From Takifugu bimaculatus (taxonomy: Eukaryota; Chordata; Actinopteri; Tetraodontiformes; Tetraodontidae), in NCBI GenBank assembly GCA_004026145.2, contig CP034992.1, positions 11,199,209-11,263,208 of the forward strand: 64,000 nt of DNA. The letters are read 5' to 3'. Below the pieces are notes generated by a model. That model saw only the letters and a program-made list of their open reading frames with translations, ran no database searches and had not been told where the DNA came from. The translations under genes were made by a program, and so were the position numbers. Shown in pieces: positions 59,532-64,000 of this stretch (position 1 is its first letter; each line of letters starts with the position of its first letter).

Positions 59532-62209
59532 TCAGGCCATCTTCAGCTCCAGCAGGTAACGCAGGCGACACTGACTCGCTTCGTAGATGAGATACTCGCT
59601 GTTGCTGAAGTGGCTGCCGGAGTACTGGGGCTGATCCACGGGCTGCCCCTGGGGCACGGACACTTTCTTCCCCTCCAGCGTGATGAAAGTGTCCTCTTTT
59701 GGATCTGAAAACACAGAAAGTGGAGCCTTGACCCAACTTGTTGCTTTAAATGTCGCCTGACAGCTTGCTGTCCTCCTCAGGCACATCACACCTCCTGCTG
59801 GGGAGTTTGTGAGACTTGAACTCAGACGCTAAGTCCAGTTTTGCTGAAAGAAACGCGCATTTGGTCGCCGAAAGTGTAATAGAGGTGTAATAACAGTGTA
59901 CCCGGCTCCACCCGTCCTCGCGCCACCACGCTATCAAAGCCTGCAGGAGCCTTCTTTAAGGAGGGGTTGTCAACGGTGATGGTCTTCTCCTTCCCAAGGG
60001 CGACCTCGCACAGAAACATCACGCCGGTGTTTTTGGAGGTTCGTACTACAAACACACACGCGTTGTAATAATATAGTTATGATCGCATCCAGGTTTATTT
60101 AAGGCTTCTTTGCCGTCGTGGAGTCAGCCTCACCGTAACCAGCGGATTTGCTGTTTTCAGATGCAAAGTAGATGCCTTGACCGACACGGTCCCCTGAGTG
60201 GGGCATGATCCTCAGGCCGCTCTTCAGGATGGCTGCCACCACCGCTATGTTTGTGCCGTGCCACAGAAGACGGCGGTTCTCCAGGCTGTCGTTTTCACCG
60301 AAGCGTTCTCCCTGACACGTGCAGTGAATGTTAGCCGGAGGAGGTCGGTCCTGTCGGATCAGTGGAGCTGCTCTTACCTCCGTCTCTCTGTCCACCTCCC
60401 AGACGTTGAGGATCTTTGGATTGCGGGAAACGTCTGAAGTCATTTCCAGGTACTTTTGTATAATCTTTCGATGACAAACAAGATTTATTTATTATTAGCA
60501 GCTTCGGCTTTCAGTATTTTTATTCCTGCTGTAGAAAAATGAGATGTAATAGATTCAATACCAACAATAAAAACAATAAAAGTGCCTTTGTGCCGAGCAG
60601 AGGAGCAGCACAGGCGAAGGACCCAACATCTCATCCCTGGCGTGGCCATATAAGAGCTTCGCATTAGATGGTACCTTAAATATTTCTGTCTCTGTGTCCA
60701 GCAGACTCAGGCGGCATCTGAGAGAGTTGTAGTCTTGATCCAGAGGGTGAGGAACCGTCTCTATCATCTCCTCCTGCGCCTTCTCGGTCTCCGACTTCAG
60801 AGTCTGGGCCAGCTCGATGTCTGCCAGCACCTTCGCACGCAACAGGAAAACAGAAGTTAGCCGTTGCTGCAACGTCGAGGGCTCTTTAAAATGATCTCAC
60901 CATGAGCATCTCTTTTTTTTGCTCCACAATTCCTTGGCTGTTGATCGTTGGCGGCCTGTTCCGGCCAAAGTTGTGTGGAACGGTGGTGAAGAACTTTGAG
61001 GAAAGCTCTTCCAGGCGCTTCATGGCTGCTTCGATCTCCTCCAGCACTTCAAAGCCCTTTGCAATCTGCTTTTTACTGAGTTTTCCCGAAACTGCATAAA
61101 AGAAACACGTGTGTGCAGGTGAAAGCCCACGTCCGCAGAAAAAAAAGGTGGTGACTTTAAACCTTTGTAGAGGGTTGAAACTTTAATCCTTTATTTCTTT
61201 ATCCAGTAACTATGATCTAAAATAGGAGTCAGAGATCATCTGTGCTTAAAGTGGTGATGCTGTGCTATGTTTTACATCCCTCACCTCCATTCCACCATTT
61301 TCCAAACTGGTTAAGCTGGTGTTCTTATTCAGAACCAGTTTGAAGCGTGCTGAGCTGAGACTCACCCACCTAAGTTCATGCATTCCATAGCTTCTTTAAA
61401 CATATCATTGCTGAAAATCAGCTCAATCAGGTTCTTGGTGGCGCCGTCGAGCGTGCAGGGAAGGACGTTTTTGCCGTCCACTTCGTCCACCTGGAAGCAC
61501 ACATTTAGATGGTCATGCCAAACCGCTGCAGTTTGAGGCGCTGCATCAGGGAGGATAAAGGCCCACCTTGACCTCGGCGTCCTGCTCTCCATCCACCTCG
61601 ATCATGGTGTACTTCCCAGCGTAGGACACAAAGTTTGACCGATCGCTCCAGCTGTTCTTTGTCTTGTCTTTAAACTTCTTTTCAAAGTCCTTGACAGCAT
61701 CTTCCAGCTTATCAAAGGGGCTGAGTTTGCTCTGTCCCACTTCCCCCTGGATTTCAAAGAGGAGCCAATCAGTGCTCACAAAGGCGGTGCAGATGTTACG
61801 TGATAGCGAGGGCAAACTAACTTACCACCCTGCCCCATCTGTTCCAAGAATAGAACTGGTTGTTGTCTTTGATCACTTGAATGACGTAGAACTTGTTATT
61901 GTTTTGCCCGATGTTTGTTTGATTGAGCATGCAGTCGTAGTCTTCGTGCACCTGGTGAGACAACACACGTTAGCGAACATTACCAAAGCGGAGAACTCCA
62001 CGGAAGCGTCGCGGCCACCTGCTCCTCACCTCGGCAGATGCCGACACCTGGCAGTGTTCATCCACCTTCCTCCTGCCTTTGACCTGCGGCCCTGCAGCCA
62101 GGAGGGCCTCTTTGGCGGAGGTGAAGGCATCTTTGGGCTCCGAAGTCTCCTCTTTTGCCTTGTTCCCTCCTGCCCTGGCAGCAGAGGCAGCTCTACTCTT
62201 TGGTGGCAT
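59532..62209 (-). CDS. parp3: Protein mono-ADP-ribosyltransferase PARP3
   Basis: Ten minus-strand coding exons: 62209-62030, 61951-61826, 61746-61567, 61490-61370, 61091-60901, 60830-60675, 60464-60378, 60311-60134, 60045-59902 and 59704-59532. They total 1536 nt, giving 511 aa (human 533-540), with phases agreeing throughout and GT-AG introns. PARP3 senses DNA breaks in the nucleus and transfers single ADP-ribose units from NAD+ to itself, DNA ends and histones, aiding end joining with APLF and Ku. A short basic N-terminus (exon 1) precedes the WGR domain (about 61-165; NRWGRVGEVGQSK). The helical regulatory domain follows (about 190-320; TVPHNFGRNRPP), then the ART domain. The ART triad is intact: His365 (LLWHGTN), Tyr395 (GIYFASENSKSAGY) and Glu491 (SEYLIYEASQ). 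The donor of the fourth exon is chosen as GTGGGT because only that keeps the frame. Confidence 0.95.
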
Positions 62210-62249
62210 GATCCTGTTTGGAAGAGCAAGGAGAGAAAGCTACTGTGAG

Positions 62250-62985
62250 GGTGATGTTTGGTCACCCGCGCTGTTCGTTTACTAGACTCAGATCAACCAC
62301 ACAGACAACAGGAGGCCTTGCAAGGGAGAGCTGACGAGCAGTTCAAGCTTCCTCTCTCAACTCCGTCAGTCTGCTGCTCGCTCTCCTCTTTTATTTGGTT
62401 CACACAACATTGGTATCAAAACAACTTCATGATTCCTTCTCCTCCTATCTCTACGACTTCCTCGTGTCCTTGAACATGATACCTCCCAGTGCTGGGAACA
62501 TAACAGCTACAATACTTGAGTCAAACACTCATACATTCTTTTTGATTAAACATTCTAAATCTACTTACTATACTTACTATAGCATTGAAACGATAATAGT
62601 AATAACAACAATAATTCTTCTCACACTACTGATGAATGTAATTTAATCCTTGACAGGCTCAGACATGCCCGACCATTCCACCCTCCCTCACCGAGGAGCA
62701 GCAACGTTAGTTACCATGTAATTACTAGTTAGTAATGACATGTAGGGACAGGGGTAATAAGCTGGTGCCACATGAGCAAGCTTAGTGTTCCTTTTAAAAG
62801 CAACTGTCACCTTAAATGTGAGTTATTTTGAAAACGACGTGAATTCTAGAGTAACTTGCCTTTGACGTCACTAATCAATCCACCGACGCCACGGCAGGAC
62901 AGACGGACACAGACGACTCTATGACCGCGGAGGCGGCGACCCACAGCGGCTCGTCCGAGGGCGGTGAATGCAGGAAGTTTGCAGT
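62250..62985. other. Probable parp3 5' UTR intron, no coding content
   Basis: AT-rich sequence between the presumed non-coding exon and the first coding exon. No gene was recognised on either strand. Confidence 0.4.
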
Positions 62986-62992
62986 GACTTAC

Positions 62993-63060
62993 AGTCATGG
63001 AGGAAAAGGAGGAGCTCCGCTGCGTCTGGCCTGGGCGAGGCATCATGATAACGCCAAATG
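62993..63060 (-). promoter_or_regulatory. parp3: Probable parp3 5' non-coding exon and promoter
   Basis: On the minus strand a perfect GTAAGT donor begins at 62992. Near 62243 a CACCCTCACAG acceptor precedes the parp3 start codon by about 30 bases. Between 62880 and 63050 the sequence is locally GC- and CpG-rich (for example CCGCGGAGGCGGCG). Together they suggest a leading non-coding exon spliced over about 750 bases. The exon's upstream edge is not visible. Confidence 0.4.
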
Positions 63061-63229
63061 AACTAGGCCACCTAGCTCAGTGCGGTAATTACTGTCACGT
63101 GATCGACACACGCTCTAAACACACTATTAAGTATTTCACACGGTGGAAAGGTACAGCACACTTTCCAAACGAGCACAAGTTGTTTTGCTCTGTTACAACT
63201 TCAGATGGCATAGCTCTAATCTAAACATA

Positions 63230-64000
63230 GTTTAGCAGAAACATATTGTGGCGAGCTCGGGTTTTGGAAGAACTCAGATGCAGATTTCAGTCAGCTTATT
63301 CTACTGTTCAAATGCAGAAAGTGCCACTTTAATTAACATTCAACAGAAAACACGCCAACAAAGAGAAGTCTTCAATGACACACAGAGCCTCGCTTATGGT
63401 GCAAATAATAATTAAACAGTAATTAAACACATTAACGACCAGAACTCAATAAATAGAACATTAACATTGAAAGTTACAAAGGATAGCATTTACAACAAAT
63501 AAAAAACAGGGTTAACACAAACCTGAACCCACAGAACACACTGCTACAAAGCATGCTGGGAATTTCCCACTCTGACCCTCCCCAACACGCTACAATATAG
63601 TCGATTACTCACATGCTAATAAGGTTGGCATTAATTAATCATAGTATATATAATATATGTTTACAATTATATGTAACGACGTGTCATAGTTGTAATATTC
63701 TCAGGGAATATCTTATATATGTGTGTGTGCTATGCTGTAGTGCCGCTTAGAGGCATTTGTTGAAAGTCGTCACTTGGTAACAAGGGGTGTGTCTATCGGC
63801 TAGAGTTGCGAAGTCAATATGGAGTACCCGTATGTATTCACGGAGTGGAAATAAAAGTTAAGCCCGCACGTCGTCCTGATTTTTTTTTTATTGTACATAT
63901 TGTGCAATACAAGACAATAGTTATATTTAACGCTAAATAGAAATAGTTTTATACTTTCTTCCTATGCAATATTTACAGCAAGAAACAGCTGTTTCCTTTT
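63230..64000. other. Unassigned window end, possible repeat
   Basis: No gene recognised. The last 300 bases contain an AATAAA in GGAAATAAAAGTTAAG at about 63848, followed by a poly-T stretch. This is the sort of layout seen near an LTR or other repeat end, but no terminal repeats can be shown inside the window. Confidence 0.3.

Overview
The window is vertebrate nuclear DNA, almost certainly from a ray-finned (teleost, probably percomorph) fish. The coding sequence is split by short GT-AG introns. The genes are clear orthologues of human chromosome 3p genes, the nonapeptide receptor is of the fish isotocin type, and the repeats (a fish-type hAT element, an L2/CR1-like LINE fragment, a widespread teleost repeat, many CA/TG tracts) are typical of teleosts. 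No bacterial, viral or organellar genes were seen.

Layout, left to right. 1-2776 (+): last six coding exons of srgap3 with a long 3' UTR. 5.9-10.5 kb: gene-free DNA with two sharp inverted repeats. 10652-23420 (+): complete rad18, 13 exons, 501 aa. 23.6-37.8 kb: 14 kb without a recognisable gene, holding an AGAGG tract and an 18-copy 32-bp minisatellite. 37840-42381 (+): two-exon oxytocin/isotocin receptor (oxtr). 45007-46226 (-): two-exon cav3, with one extra base that breaks its frame. 46.3-50.7 kb: microsatellites, a roughly 680-bp direct duplication and a hAT-type miniature element. 50755-53004 (+): a very compact 13-exon IWS1-like gene (343 aa). 53.3-55.0 kb: a 33-bp minisatellite, a LINE fragment and a TCCTC tract. 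56944-58230 (-): single-exon orphan receptor gpr62 (GPR61/62 family). 59532-62209 (-): parp3, 10 coding exons, 511 aa. 62.2-64 kb: probable parp3 5' non-coding exon and promoter, then unassigned DNA.

The order srgap3-rad18-oxtr-cav3 matches human 3p25, while gpr62-parp3 matches human 3p21. The window therefore joins two blocks that are far apart in human, and the IWS1-like gene sits at the join. Two genes act in genome maintenance: rad18 in PCNA ubiquitination and parp3 in strand-break signalling. oxtr and gpr62 are membrane receptors, cav3 is the muscle caveolin, and srgap3 is a cytoskeletal Rho-GAP.

The most unusual stretch is 48.5-53.0 kb. There the promoter and first exon of the IWS1-like gene are duplicated upstream. 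Three symmetric phase-1 exons have expanded in tandem together with their introns. A 12-unit CAG repeat forms a splice acceptor, and one intron appears to use a GC donor. All exon models were made by eye from open frames, splice sites, phase and family similarity. Each complete model keeps frame end to end, except cav3.
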